From Zavarzinia compransoris (GTDB lineage: Bacteria > Pseudomonadota > Alphaproteobacteria > Zavarziniales > Zavarziniaceae): 64,000 bases of DNA. The position numbers and the translations under genes are program-made. The stretch lies in the NCBI RefSeq assembly GCF_003173055.1, contig NZ_QGLF01000003.1, positions 537,356-601,355 on the forward strand, in the 5' to 3' direction. Below are positions 1 to 8,814 of the stretch, piece by piece. Each line of letters starts with the position of its first letter. The first letter of the stretch is position 1. Below the pieces are notes generated by a model. It had not been told where the DNA came from and did no database searches. It saw nothing but the letters and a program-made list of their open reading frames with translations.

Positions 1-1371
1 GGCATACCAGAGCAGGGTCTCGAGGCCGAGGGTAATGCCCAGGGTCTTCGCCTGTTCGACCCATTGGGTATAGGTCGCGAGATCGCCCCGGTCACGCACC
101 ATGGGGCGCGCCAATTGTTCCAGGATGCCCGATACGCGGTCGGGCAGGGGCACGTTCAGCGCCAGTTCCAGGGCATAGCTGCGGTCGCCCTTGGCCAGCA
201 GCCAGTCGGTCGCCGCGCCCAGGACTTCGCGCCGCCGTTCCGGCGCCTGCCTGCCCGCCGCATCGGCGACCAGGAACTGGCGGAACAGGCCGTGGAAGCG
301 GAACCAGGTCTGTCCCCGGTCCAGCGGCACCACCAGCACGTTGCGCTCGACCAGGAAGCGCACCCAATGGCCGGCCCGGGGATTGCCCGTCGCCGCCAGC
401 GCCAGCTCGACCGAAAAGCCGCGCAGTTCGGCGATGTCGTGCAGGAAGGCGACGAGATCGGGATCGAAGCTGGCGATCAGGCGCCGGGACAGCAGCGCGG
501 CCAGATCGGCGTCCGCGCCGGAAAAATGCTCCAGCCCCTCCGCGGCATCGGATTCATTGCTCAGGATCAGCTGGATCAGGCGGATGGCCGCGGGCCAGCC
601 CTCGGTCTTGGCGACCACCGCGGCGATATTCTCGCGGCTCAGGTGGTCGAGGCCCGAGGCCCGCAGCATGGCCTCGGTCGTGCCGGAATCGAAACCGAGT
701 TCGGAGACGGTGATCCGGCGCAGCTTCATTTCCAGCCGGGCCCGGCCGGCATCGAAGGGAATGGGCGCGGTCGAGGTGATGCACAGCCGGACATGGCCGG
801 GGGTGCGGAACACCAGCGCATCCAGCAGCAGGGCCAGCCCCGGGTCGGTGCAACTGTTGATATTGTCGATGAAGATCACCGTCTCGACGCGCCTGCCGGC
901 GAGATGGGACACCAGCCGGTCCACGCGGTGGGGCAGGCTGCCGCGCGGATCCTCGACCGAGGCGGTATTGAGGTCGAGCCGGGCCAGGCCGAGGGCGTGC
1001 TCGACCAGGGTCAGGACCACCGGCAGGTCGGCCTCGCGGTCGTCGATGCCGATCCAACTGCACTGGGCCCCGCCCGCCGATGCCAGGGCGTGCAGCTGGG
1101 TCATGAGCACGGTCTTGCCATAGCCGGTGGGGGCAACGACAGTCGTTACCTTCGGCAAGGGGCCGGCGGCGGCGAAGGACTGGATGACCCGGGTCCTGAC
1201 CAGCGAGAAGGCATAGCGGGGCGGCTCGAAACGGCCCGCGCCGATGAAGGAATGATCGTCGATCGAGCGGGTGGCGCCGGCCGGCGGCTCAGGCGCGCGG
1301 GCGATGTCCCGCGGCGGTGAAAAAGATGGTTGCGTCGTTGCGCTGTCTGCCAGGCACGGTTGACCTTGCAT
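1..1371 (-). CDS. MalT/LuxR-family (LAL) ATP-binding transcriptional regulator, C-terminus outside window
   Basis: The frame is open from an ATG at 1371 to the window edge, giving 457 codons without a stop. The start is supported by AGGAGG eight bases upstream. After a short Pro/Ala-rich leader comes a P-loop reading VVAPTGYGKT (about residues 76-85). A Walker-B-like stretch VETVIFIDN and then a helical region typical of MalT/AlkS-type signal-transduction ATPases follow. The helical-repeat core and the C-terminal LuxR helix-turn-helix would lie beyond position 1 and are not seen. Family members such as MalT and AlkS bind ATP and an inducer and activate neighbouring operons. It is divergent from the alcohol dehydrogenase at 1684 and may activate that gene or other hydrocarbon genes here, which is inference from position. 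Confidence 0.85.
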   Translation of the reverse strand, partial: MQGQPCLADSATTQPSFSPPRDIARAPEPPAGATRSIDDHSFIGAGRFEPPRYAFSLVRTRVIQSFAAAGPLPKVTTVVAPTGYGKTVLMTQLHALASAGGAQCSWIGIDDREADLPVVLTLVEHALGLARLDLNTASVEDPRGSLPHRVDRLVSHLAGRRVETVIFIDNINSCTDPGLALLLDALVFRTPGHVRLCITSTAPIPFDAGRARLEMKLRRITVSELGFDSGTTEAMLRASGLDHLSRENIAAVVAKTEGWPAAIRLIQLILSNESDAAEGLEHFSGADADLAALLSRRLIASFDPDLVAFLHDIAELRGFSVELALAATGNPRAGHWVRFLVERNVLVVPLDRGQTWFRFHGLFRQFLVADAAGRQAPERRREVLGAATDWLLAKGDRSYALELALNVPLPDRVSGILEQLARPMVRDRGDLATYTQWVEQAKTLGITLGLETLLWYA

Positions 1372-1683
1372 GGGCGTATCCTCCTAACCCCCCAGGGTCC
1401 GGCCGCCGTTTTTATGGTCGCGATGCCACGGCTGTCCGGTTGTTGTTCTTTCGTTTCAGAAAGATTTCACATCTTAGCATCCTTTACATTTCGGCGCTTC
1501 CGTGGATCGAGCCTCGTTCCAGGGAATCTCCCTCGGGACGGGGCGTTTTCCCGGCCGATTTCATGCACGGGCAAACCTTTCGTCAGGCGACGGCCCCGTC
1601 GGAGGCGCCGGAAATGTCCCCAAGCGATGAATCGGCCGCTCGGTTGAAGCAAGGCAAGCCGTTCGCGCAGAGGGAGGTGGATC
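1372..1683. promoter_or_regulatory. divergent intergenic region between the LAL regulator and the alcohol dehydrogenase
   Basis: These 312 bases carry no convincing gene. They hold the AGGAGG Shine-Dalgarno of the regulator at the left end and GAGGGAGGTGG just before the ATG at 1684. A short inverted repeat, TCTTTC-N6-GAAAGA, lies at 1445-1462, close to a locally AT-richer stretch (about 1441-1500) that is the likeliest place for the divergent promoters. I could not fix -35 and -10 boxes with confidence. Confidence 0.45.
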
Positions 1684-2838
1684 ATGTCTATTGCGGATGC
1701 GCTCAGGGAAAGCCCCGGCGCCGATCGGGGGGCCGTCGCCGGCCGCGCTGCGGTTCTGTCGTCCCCGGGCGGGGTGTTTTCGATCGAAGAGATCACGTTG
1801 CAGAAGCCGCGCCGGGACGAGATCCTGGTGCGCGTCGCCGGTGTCGGCGTCTGCCATACCGACGTCGTCTGCCGGGGCGATTTCCCGGTGCCGCTGCCGA
1901 TCGTGCTCGGGCACGAGGGGGCCGGCGTGGTCGAGGCGGTGGGTGCCGGCGTCACCCGGCTGCGCCCGGGCGACCATGTCGTCCTGAGCTTCGATTCCTG
2001 CGGCGCCTGTCCCAATTGCGCCCGTGCCGCGCCGTCCTATTGCTTCAACTTCATGGCCGCGAATTTCGGCGGCGTGCGCCCGGGCGACGGCTCGACGCCG
2101 ATGAGCCGGCGCGACGGCGGCGCGGTGAACGCCCGCTTCTTCGGCCAGTCGTCCTTTGCAACCCATCTGATTGCGCGCGAGCGGAATGCGGTCGCGGTGC
2201 CGAAGGACGCCCCCCTGGACATCCTCGGGCCGCTCGGCTGCGGCATCCAGACCGGCGCCGGCTCCATCCTCAATTCGCTGAGGGTCGGGCGCGGCGATGC
2301 GGTCGCGATCTTCGGTGCCGGCGCCGTCGGGCTCAGCGCCGTCATGGCCGCCCGGATCGCCGAAGCCGCCCATGTGATCGTGGTCGAGCCCAACCCGGAA
2401 CGCCGGGCGCTTGCCCTCGAGCTCGGGGCGACGGCGGCGCTCGACCCCCGCAGCACCGAGGACGTGGTCGCGGCGGTGAAGGCGGCGGGCCCCGGCGGTG
2501 TCACCCATGCGCTCGATACCACCGGCATTCCGGCCGTGATCGGCAGCGCGTTCCAGACCCTGCTGCCGAACGGCCAGCTTGGCCTCGTCGGCATGCCGCC
2601 GCCGGACGCGGCACTGCCCGTGAACATCATGGACATGCTGGCCCGCGGCGTCGGCGTGAAAGCCTATGTCGAGGGCGACAGCGATCCGGAAATCTTCATT
2701 CCGCAACTGGTCGGCTATTACCTGGACGGGCGGCTGCCCTTCGACCGCCTCGTCAAGCGTTACAGGCTGGAAGACATCAACCAGGCCTTCGACGACACGA
2801 CGACCGGCAAGTCGATCAAGCCGGTCCTGGTGATCTGA
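1684..2838 (+). CDS. zinc-dependent alcohol dehydrogenase (aryl/benzyl-alcohol dehydrogenase type)
   Basis: This is a 384-aa medium-chain dehydrogenase, the usual length for class III/benzyl alcohol enzymes such as XylB or CymB. The catalytic-zinc Cys lies in GVCHTDV and the His in GHEGAG. A structural-zinc cluster has four Cys in the stretch SCGACPNCARAAPSYC. The NAD-binding glycines read GAGAVGL. GGAGGTGG precedes the start. It would oxidise an alcohol produced by a side-chain monooxygenase to the aldehyde, which suits the XylM/XylA pair and aldehyde dehydrogenase at 22.7-26.7 kb. It is separated from those genes by about 20 kb, so the pathway link is inferred. The family call is firm; the substrate is unknown. 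Confidence 0.85.
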   Translation: MSIADALRESPGADRGAVAGRAAVLSSPGGVFSIEEITLQKPRRDEILVRVAGVGVCHTDVVCRGDFPVPLPIVLGHEGAGVVEAVGAGVTRLRPGDHVVLSFDSCGACPNCARAAPSYCFNFMAANFGGVRPGDGSTPMSRRDGGAVNARFFGQSSFATHLIARERNAVAVPKDAPLDILGPLGCGIQTGAGSILNSLRVGRGDAVAIFGAGAVGLSAVMAARIAEAAHVIVVEPNPERRALALELGATAALDPRSTEDVVAAVKAAGPGGVTHALDTTGIPAVIGSAFQTLLPNGQLGLVGMPPPDAALPVNIMDMLARGVGVKAYVEGDSDPEIFIPQLVGYYLDGRLPFDRLVKRYRLEDINQAFDDTTTGKSIKPVLVI

Positions 2839-2846
2839 GCGCCGGC

Positions 2847-3848
2847 TCAGGCCGGCAGGGCATCGAGGCCGAGGAAGGCCAGGGCGTTCTGCGCCAGCAG
2901 GTCCGCGGACAGGACCTGCTCGGCGAAGGCGCCCGGTGCATCCTGCTGGATGACGAAGGGGAAATCGGAACCGGTCACGATCCGGTCGGCGCCCAGCCGT
3001 TCGGCGATATAGCCGAGGGTGACCGGATCATAGACCACGCTGTCGTAGAAGAAGCGCTTCGCCATTTCGCTCGGCCGTTCCGGAAAGCTCGCGCCGAGCG
3101 GCCCGCCCAGCGACCAGACCCGGTCGAGACGGGGCAGGATCCACGGCAGGGCGCCGCCGCCGTGGCAGAGCATGATGCGCAGGCGCGGAAAGCGCAGCGG
3201 GATGCCGGCCGCCAGCAGGCTGGCCCCGGCCAGGGCGGTATCGAGCGGGAAGGCGGCGGCGGCGGCCAGCGCGGGATGGCCGGGCAGGCGGTCCCTGCCC
3301 GCCGGGTGCAGCGGATGGACCATGAGGGCGAGGTCCAGCGCCTCGGCCGCGGCATAGAATTCGTCGAAGCGGGGATCGCCGAGGGGGGCGCCGTTGACAT
3401 GGCTGCCCAACTCGACCCCGCGCAGGCCGAGGGCCTTGACATCGGCCAGCCGCCTCGCGGCCAGGGCCGGGTCCTGGACCGGCACCATGCCGATCCCGCC
3501 GAGGCGCGCGGGCGCGGCGTCGACCATGGCGGCCAGCGCGTCGTTCATGTAACGGCAGAGATCATCGGCATCCGCCGCCCCGAACCAGTGGGACAGGAGT
3601 TCGGGCATCGGCGACAGCACCTGGTGGCCGATGCCCTGCGCGGCCATTTCGGCCAGGCGCGCGGGGACGTCCCAATTGCTCGGCGCCAGCACGCGGAACG
3701 GCTTGCCGCCGATCACGACCGCGGCCTGCCCGTCCGCCCGTGGCGCCATGACCGGCCACAGCGGGGTGCGGCCGCGGGCGTCGGGAAAGGTCGCGGGGAC
3801 GAAATGGGCGTGCGTATCGATGGTCGGGACATCGGTTTTTGGGGGCAT
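2847..3848 (-). CDS. amidohydrolase-2 family decarboxylase (ACMSD-like)
   Basis: A 333-aa metal-dependent TIM-barrel protein. It has the N-terminal HxH (THAHF, His13/His15), a His in MVHPLHP, a His in MLCHGGGALPW and the terminal Asp in TGSDFP. This is the ligand set of aminocarboxymuconate-semialdehyde and gamma-resorcylate-type decarboxylases. It is convergent with the alcohol dehydrogenase and divergent from the dioxygenase operon at 3989, with a shared 140-bp promoter region. In a p-cumate-like route the ring-cleavage product carries a 3-carboxyl group that must be lost before hydrolysis. The ACMSD substrate is chemically very similar, so this enzyme is a good candidate for that step. An ordinary hydrolase role cannot be excluded. 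Confidence 0.78.
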   Translation of the reverse strand: MPPKTDVPTIDTHAHFVPATFPDARGRTPLWPVMAPRADGQAAVVIGGKPFRVLAPSNWDVPARLAEMAAQGIGHQVLSPMPELLSHWFGAADADDLCRYMNDALAAMVDAAPARLGGIGMVPVQDPALAARRLADVKALGLRGVELGSHVNGAPLGDPRFDEFYAAAEALDLALMVHPLHPAGRDRLPGHPALAAAAAFPLDTALAGASLLAAGIPLRFPRLRIMLCHGGGALPWILPRLDRVWSLGGPLGASFPERPSEMAKRFFYDSVVYDPVTLGYIAERLGADRIVTGSDFPFVIQQDAPGAFAEQVLSADLLAQNALAFLGLDALPA

Positions 3849-3918
3849 GGCGCGTTCCTCCCGCTCTTGTTTCAGCTTCGGCCCACTATGCGGTGATTTT
3901 TCCTATTTACAAGCAGTC

Positions 3919-3933
3919 TGTACTGTTTGTACA
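3919..3933. promoter_or_regulatory. palindromic operator TGTAC-N5-GTACA
   Basis: A perfect 5+5 inverted repeat, TGTAC TGTTT GTACA, lies in the AT-richest part of the 140-bp gap between the divergent decarboxylase (start 3848) and reductase (start 3989) genes. Its location suits a repressor controlling both directions. The TetR protein encoded within the operon at 8089 is the obvious candidate ligand, but that is inference. Confidence 0.5.
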
Positions 3934-3988
3934 AAAATGAACATCGACCCCGCGCAAACGACGACGGGGCAATGGGGATGGAAGCAGC

Positions 3989-5209
3989 ATGCAGGGCATT
4001 GCGGACAAGGCGCCGGGCATCGTCATCGTCGGGGCCGGCCAGGCCGGCGCCCGCGCCGCGGAGGCGGCGCGGGGCGCGGGCTTTTCCGGCCGCATCACCC
4101 TGATCGGGGCGGAACCCCACCTGCCCTACGAGCGCCCCCAGCTGTCCAAGGCGACGCTGATCGAGGACGGCGCGCCCATCGTCTCGATCCGCGACGGCGC
4201 CGGCTGGGCCGCCCTTGGGGTCGAGGTCGTGGCCGGCACCCGCATCGCCGGCGGCGATGCCGCGGGCCGCACGGTGACTGCCGAGGACGGCCGCGTGTTT
4301 CCCTATGACGCGCTGCTGATCGCCACCGGGACCGCGCCGCGCCGCCTGCCGGTGCTGGAGACCGGGGCGTTGCCGGTCCTGGCGCTGCGCTCGGTCGAGG
4401 ATGCGCTGGCGCTGCGCCGGCACCTTGCGCCGGGGGCGCGGATCGCCATCGTCGGCGGCGGTGTCATCGGCCTCGAAGTTGCCGCGGCGGCGGCCAAGGC
4501 GGGGGCGGCGGCGACCGTGATCGAGGCGGCGCCCAGCCTGCTGGCCCGCGCCCTGCCGGCGCCGGTCGCCGCTTTCCTGAAGGCCCGGCACGAGACGGCG
4601 GGTGTCACCTTCCGCCTGGGCCGGGTGCCGGTCGGGCTTTCCCCCGAGGGGGTCGCGCTGGCGGATGGCGAGGTGGTGCCGGCGGATGCCGTCGTGGTCG
4701 GCATCGGGGTGGAGCCGGAACTGGAACTGGCCCGCAGCCTCGGCCTTGCCGTCGATCAGGGCATCCTGGTCGATGATTGCGGCCGCACCTCCGTGCCCGG
4801 GGTCTTCGCCGCCGGCGATGTCGCCAGCCGCGCCTGCCCCTGGCTTGGCCGGGTAGCGCGGACCGAGACCTGGGCGAATGCGCAGAACCAGGCGGCGGCG
4901 GCGGCCCGCACCATGGTCGGGCAGGACACCGCCTATGGCGACCCGCCGTGGTTCTGGACCGATCAATACGAGTTGAACATCCAGGTCGTCGGCAATGCCG
5001 CCGCCGGCGACATCGTGCTGCGCGGCGATCCGGCCGCCGGGCGCTTCACCGCGATCGCGCTGGCCGGCGGCATCGTCGCCGGTGCTGTCACCGTCAACAC
5101 GCCGAAGGATATGGCGGCGCTGCGCCGGCTGGTCGCCGGCCGGCGCAGCCTTGCCGCGGACGAGGCCGGCGATCCCGGCTTCGACCTGCGCAAGGCGGCA
5201 ACCAGATAA
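3989..5209 (+). CDS. FAD-dependent ferredoxin reductase of a ring-hydroxylating dioxygenase
   Basis: A 406-aa NAD(P)H:ferredoxin oxidoreductase of the BphA4/CmtAa type. The FAD fold opens with IVIVGAGQAGARAAE, followed by LPYERPQLSK. A second dinucleotide fold reads IAIVGGGVIGLEVA (about residues 150-163), and the FAD-binding GVFAAGDVA lies near residue 270. It would pass electrons from NADH to the Rieske ferredoxin encoded at 7788 and on to the oxygenase at 5229. It is the first gene of the operon, 19 bp before the alpha subunit. Confidence 0.92.
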   Translation: MQGIADKAPGIVIVGAGQAGARAAEAARGAGFSGRITLIGAEPHLPYERPQLSKATLIEDGAPIVSIRDGAGWAALGVEVVAGTRIAGGDAAGRTVTAEDGRVFPYDALLIATGTAPRRLPVLETGALPVLALRSVEDALALRRHLAPGARIAIVGGGVIGLEVAAAAAKAGAAATVIEAAPSLLARALPAPVAAFLKARHETAGVTFRLGRVPVGLSPEGVALADGEVVPADAVVVGIGVEPELELARSLGLAVDQGILVDDCGRTSVPGVFAAGDVASRACPWLGRVARTETWANAQNQAAAAARTMVGQDTAYGDPPWFWTDQYELNIQVVGNAAAGDIVLRGDPAAGRFTAIALAGGIVAGAVTVNTPKDMAALRRLVAGRRSLAADEAGDPGFDLRKAATR

Positions 5210-5228
5210 TCAAAGGGAGGAACAACGG

Positions 5229-6503
5229 ATGAGCACATTGGACGGCACCAGCCCCCTGGTCCTCGTCGACCGGGAGCACCACAGTTTCAGCGTCGCCCGG
5301 CGCAGCTTCGTCGATCCGGGCATCCTGGAGGCGGAACGGGAGCGCATTTTCGGCCGCTGCTGGCTCTATCTCGGGCACGAGTCCGAGCTGGCGAAGCCGG
5401 GCGATTTCGTCACCCGCCAGGTCGGCGGCCGCCATGTCATCTTCGCCAAGACCCCGAAGGGCGAGTTCCGCGCCCTGCTGAACACCTGCGCCCACCGCGG
5501 CGCCCGCGTCTGCCGCGAGCGCAGCGGCAATGCCAAGTCGTTCCAGTGCTTCTATCACGGCTGGATCTTCGGCCTGGACGGCAATCTCCGCCACCTGCCG
5601 GACGAGGCCGCCTATCCCGCCGACTTCAAGGACAGGCCGACATCCGGCCTGAAATCCGTGCCGCGCTTCGAGCGCTATCGCGGCTTCGCCTTCGTCTGCT
5701 TCGACGAGAATGCCGTGCCCCTGACCGATTATCTGGGCCAGGCGACGGAATATATCGACATCGTCGCCGACCAGTCGGAAGCCGGCATGACCGTGGTCGG
5801 CGGCACCCAGGAATATTCGATCCGCGCCAACTGGAAGCTGCTGGCCGAGAATTCCTATGACGGCTATCACGCCGCGACCAACCACGCGACCTATCTCGAC
5901 TATCTGCGCAACACCAACGGCGGCCTCGCCAATGTCGCGCTCACCGGCGAGGGGCGGGACCTCGGCAACGGCCATGCCGTGGTCGAATACAAGGCGCCCT
6001 GGGGCCGGCCGGTCGCGCAATGGATCCCGATGTGGGGCGAGCAGGGCAAGGCGGAGATCGAGGCGATCCACGCCCGCCTGGTGGAGCGCCACGGCGAGGA
6101 GCGGGCGGCCCGCATCGCCACCCGCAACCGCAACCTGGTGATTTTCCCGAACCTCGTCATCAACGACATCATGGCGGTGACGATCCGGACCTTCTATCCG
6201 GTCTCGACCGATTACATGCAGATCAATGCCTGGGCGCTGGCCCCCAGCGAGGAAAGTTCCTGGGCGCGCGAATACCGGCTGTTCAACTTCCTCGAATTCC
6301 TGGGGCCGGGCGGCTTCGCCACGCCCGACGACATCGAGGCGCTGGAACAATGCCAGCGCGGCTATGCCAATGCCGGCGAGGTCGGCTGGAACGATATTTC
6401 CAAGGGCATGAACCGGACGCCGCCGGCTTACGACGACGAGGCCCAGATGCGCGCCTTCTGGACCCAGTGGAACCGCCGCATCGCCGACGGCGTGGCGGCC
6501 TGA
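5229..6503 (+). CDS. Rieske ring-hydroxylating dioxygenase, alpha (catalytic) subunit
   Basis: 424 aa. The ATG at 5229 follows AAAGGGAGG by eight bases; an in-frame extension further upstream would run back into the reductase gene. The Rieske [2Fe-2S] motif is Cys87-x-His89 with Cys107-x2-His110 (TCAHRGA, CFYHGW). The mononuclear iron site has Asp211, His214 and His219 in NSYDGYHAATNH. Overall it resembles the p-cumate/benzoate-type alpha subunits rather than the naphthalene type, from memory of CmtAb. It would add O2 to an aromatic carboxylate to give a cis-diol. It forms an operon with the beta subunit (15 bp gap), diol dehydrogenase and ferredoxin. Confidence 0.93.
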   Translation: MSTLDGTSPLVLVDREHHSFSVARRSFVDPGILEAERERIFGRCWLYLGHESELAKPGDFVTRQVGGRHVIFAKTPKGEFRALLNTCAHRGARVCRERSGNAKSFQCFYHGWIFGLDGNLRHLPDEAAYPADFKDRPTSGLKSVPRFERYRGFAFVCFDENAVPLTDYLGQATEYIDIVADQSEAGMTVVGGTQEYSIRANWKLLAENSYDGYHAATNHATYLDYLRNTNGGLANVALTGEGRDLGNGHAVVEYKAPWGRPVAQWIPMWGEQGKAEIEAIHARLVERHGEERAARIATRNRNLVIFPNLVINDIMAVTIRTFYPVSTDYMQINAWALAPSEESSWAREYRLFNFLEFLGPGGFATPDDIEALEQCQRGYANAGEVGWNDISKGMNRTPPAYDDEAQMRAFWTQWNRRIADGVAA

Positions 6504-6518
6504 GCCGGGGACGGGACG

Positions 6519-7004
6519 ATGACCAGCGTGAACCGCACCGACATCGAGGAATTCCTGTTCCAGGAAGCCGCCCTGATCGACAATTGGCGCCTGCCGGACT
6601 GGCTGAAGCTCTTCACCGACGACGCCCATTACTACGTCCCCTCGACCGACGTGGCCGAGGATGCGCCGGCCGAGAATAATCTCTTCTATATCGCCGACGA
6701 CCGCTTCCGCCTGGGCGAGCGGGTGGTGCGGCTGATGAAGCGCACGGCCCATGCCGAATACCCGCGCTCCAAGCTGCGCCACCTGATCAGCAACGTGCTG
6801 ATCCGGAAACGCGAGGGCGACACCATCGAGGTCGGCTCGGTCTTCGTCACCTATCGCTCCAAGGACGGCCAGACCGACGTCTATTTCGGCTCGAACATCC
6901 ACAAGCTGGTGGCGGGCGAGGACGGTCTCCGCATCCGCGAGAAGCGCTGCATCCTGGCCAGCGACGGGTTGCGCCCGCAGGGCCGCGTCAGCTTCATCCT
7001 GTGA
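6519..7004 (+). CDS. ring-hydroxylating dioxygenase beta subunit
   Basis: A 161-aa small subunit of the NTF2-like beta family. The N-terminus has the typical acidic helix (DIEEFLFQEAALIDNW) and WLKLFTDDAHYYVP. The C-terminal half has HLISNVLI and REKRCILASD. It is usually structural, forming an alpha3beta3 hexamer with the alpha subunit encoded 15 bp upstream. The length is normal for the family. Confidence 0.92.
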   Translation: MTSVNRTDIEEFLFQEAALIDNWRLPDWLKLFTDDAHYYVPSTDVAEDAPAENNLFYIADDRFRLGERVVRLMKRTAHAEYPRSKLRHLISNVLIRKREGDTIEVGSVFVTYRSKDGQTDVYFGSNIHKLVAGEDGLRIREKRCILASDGLRPQGRVSFIL

Positions 7005-7012
7005 GGGCGGCG

Positions 7013-7774
7013 ATGAGCGGAAAACTGGCCGGACGGGTGGCGGTGGTGACGGGGGCGGCCCGCGGCATCGGCCTTGCCATCGCCGACCGCCTGGCCGCCG
7101 AGGGGGCAAGGCTGGTCCTGGCCGACCTCGACGAAGTGGCACTCGATGCGGCCGCGGCGGAGATCGCCGGCCGCCACGGCCCGACCCCCGTCGCCGTCGC
7201 CGGCGACCTGTCGCGGGAAGAGGTGGCGCAACGCCTGATCGCCACCGCGGAGGAGGGGTTCGATACCCTCGACATCCTGGTGAACAATGCCGGCGGCGGC
7301 ATCATCCGGCCGTTCCTGGACCACACGCCGGACACCCTGCGGACGACGGTCGAGCGCAATCTGTGGACCGCGCTCTGGTGCAGCTATTACGCGCTGCCGG
7401 GCATGAAGCGCCGCGGCTATGGCCGGATCGTGAACCTCGGCGCCGATTCCGTGCGGAACGGCCTCTGGGACCACGCCGCCTATAACGCGGCCAAGGGCGG
7501 CGTGCACGGCATGACCAGCGGGCTGGCGCGCGAATTCGCCCGGGACGGCATCACCGTGAACACGGTCGCCCCCTGCGCGGTCGACAACGAGCAGCTCGCC
7601 GTCTTCGTCGCCAAGGCGCCGGACGTGGCGCGGAAATTCATCGACGTCATCCCCATGGGCCGCGCCGGCGCCATGGCCGAGATCGCCTCCATGGTCGCCT
7701 ATCTCGCCTCGGAAGAGGCGGGCTTCGTGACCGGCCAGGTGATCAGCGTCAACGGCGGCAGCACCATGCTGTGA
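7013..7774 (+). CDS. short-chain dehydrogenase, probable cis-dihydrodiol dehydrogenase
   Basis: 253 aa from the ATG at 7013; a GTG at 7001 overlapping the previous stop would add four residues. It is a classical SDR with TGAARGIG at the cofactor site, NNAGGG, a catalytic Ser in NLGADS and a catalytic YNAAKGG. The tail (GQVISVNGG) is standard. Its place between the dioxygenase subunits and the Rieske ferredoxin points to re-aromatisation of the cis-diol to a catechol carboxylate, the CmtB/BphB step. The exact substrate is inferred from context. Confidence 0.87.
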   Translation: MSGKLAGRVAVVTGAARGIGLAIADRLAAEGARLVLADLDEVALDAAAAEIAGRHGPTPVAVAGDLSREEVAQRLIATAEEGFDTLDILVNNAGGGIIRPFLDHTPDTLRTTVERNLWTALWCSYYALPGMKRRGYGRIVNLGADSVRNGLWDHAAYNAAKGGVHGMTSGLAREFARDGITVNTVAPCAVDNEQLAVFVAKAPDVARKFIDVIPMGRAGAMAEIASMVAYLASEEAGFVTGQVISVNGGSTML

Positions 7775-7787
7775 AGGGAGGGCCGGC

Positions 7788-8102
7788 ATGTCGCAACGCG
7801 TGAAACTCTGTGCCGTCGCCGATCTTCCCGAGGGGGAGATCCGGGGCGAAACCCTGCCCGACGGTACCCGCATCGCCCTCTACAAGGTCGGCGGCACCAT
7901 CTATGCCACCGCCGATAAATGCACCCACGGCGAGGTTTCCCTGTCGGAGGAGGGAACCCTGGACGGCTGCACCGTCGAGTGCAGCTGGCACTTCGGCACT
8001 TTCGACATTACGACTGGAAAGGCCACGGGCATGCCCTGCGAAGTGGCCCTGAAGACCTATCCGGTCGAAGTGATCGAAGGAAACGTCCATGTCGTCGTCT
8101 GA
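7788..8102 (+). CDS. Rieske-type [2Fe-2S] ferredoxin
   Basis: A 104-aa small ferredoxin. The cluster ligands are Cys45 and His47 (CTHGE) with Cys65 and His68 (CSWHFG), the BphA3/CmtAd pattern. It would carry electrons from the reductase at 3989 to the oxygenase at 5229, completing a three-component system. Its 3' end overlaps the TetR gene by 14 bp, indicating co-transcription. Confidence 0.93.
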   Translation: MSQRVKLCAVADLPEGEIRGETLPDGTRIALYKVGGTIYATADKCTHGEVSLSEEGTLDGCTVECSWHFGTFDITTGKATGMPCEVALKTYPVEVIEGNVHVVV

Positions 8103-8814
8103 CAATGCCGCCGCCCCGTCCCTCCGCCGTCCGCGCGGCCGGCCCCGGGTGAACCCGGTGTCCGATCACCCGGTCCGCACCCAGGCGGAACGGTCGGAGG
8201 ACATGCGCCGGCGGATCGTCGATGCGGCGGCCGAGGTCATGGGCCTGCATGGTTACGCCGGCTTCCGCACCGCCGAGGTCTCCCGCGTTGCCGGGGTCTC
8301 GCGCGGGGCGCAGCTGCACCATTTCCCGACCAAGGACCAATTGGTGGTCGCCACGCTCCGCCATGTCTACGGCGAAGCGCTGGAGCGCAGCAAGGCGCGG
8401 GCGGCGGCGATCGATCCCGGGCGCGACATCCTGGACCAGCTGATCGACGATGCCCGCGACTTCTTCTTCAGCCGGCATTTCCTGGTCTCGGTCGACATCG
8501 TCGTCTCGGCGGCGACCGATCCTTCGGTGCGCGACGAAGTGCTGGAGATCGCCCGCACCGCCCGCCTGCCGGTCGAGGTCGCCTGGAACCGGGCCCTGGT
8601 CGAGGCCGGCATCCCGGAACGGACGGCGCCGGGGCTTCTGTCCATCGTGCTCGGCATCGTGCGCGGCCAGGCGCTGCGCAAATTCTGGGACAACGACCCG
8701 AAGAAGGACGAGGCCCAGTTCGACCTGCTGCGCGACATGGTCCGCACCTATATCGCGGCCAAACTGCCGGCCGAACCGGCGCCGGACAGAAAACCAAGGA
8801 ACAAGAAGACGTGA
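8089..8814 (+). CDS. TetR-family transcriptional regulator
   Basis: 241 aa. After a basic, Pro-rich N-terminal arm (LRRPRGRPR) comes a typical TetR helix-turn-helix: MRRRIVDAAAEVM, then TAEVSRVAGVSRGAQLHHF with the signature HF. The C-terminal ligand domain is not diagnostic. It lies inside the dioxygenase operon, overlapping the ferredoxin gene and the VOC gene (4-bp ATGA-type overlap). It probably senses a pathway intermediate and represses the operon, perhaps through the TGTAC-N5-GTACA palindrome at 3919. Confidence 0.88.
   Translation: MSSSDNAAAPSLRRPRGRPRVNPVSDHPVRTQAERSEDMRRRIVDAAAEVMGLHGYAGFRTAEVSRVAGVSRGAQLHHFPTKDQLVVATLRHVYGEALERSKARAAAIDPGRDILDQLIDDARDFFFSRHFLVSVDIVVSAATDPSVRDEVLEIARTARLPVEVAWNRALVEAGIPERTAPGLLSIVLGIVRGQALRKFWDNDPKKDEAQFDLLRDMVRTYIAAKLPAEPAPDRKPRNKKT

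Noticed and set aside
1317-3896. 859-codon plus-strand frame spanning the alcohol dehydrogenase and decarboxylase genes
   Set aside because: It conflicts with two proteins that have clear catalytic motifs, and its translation is low-complexity.
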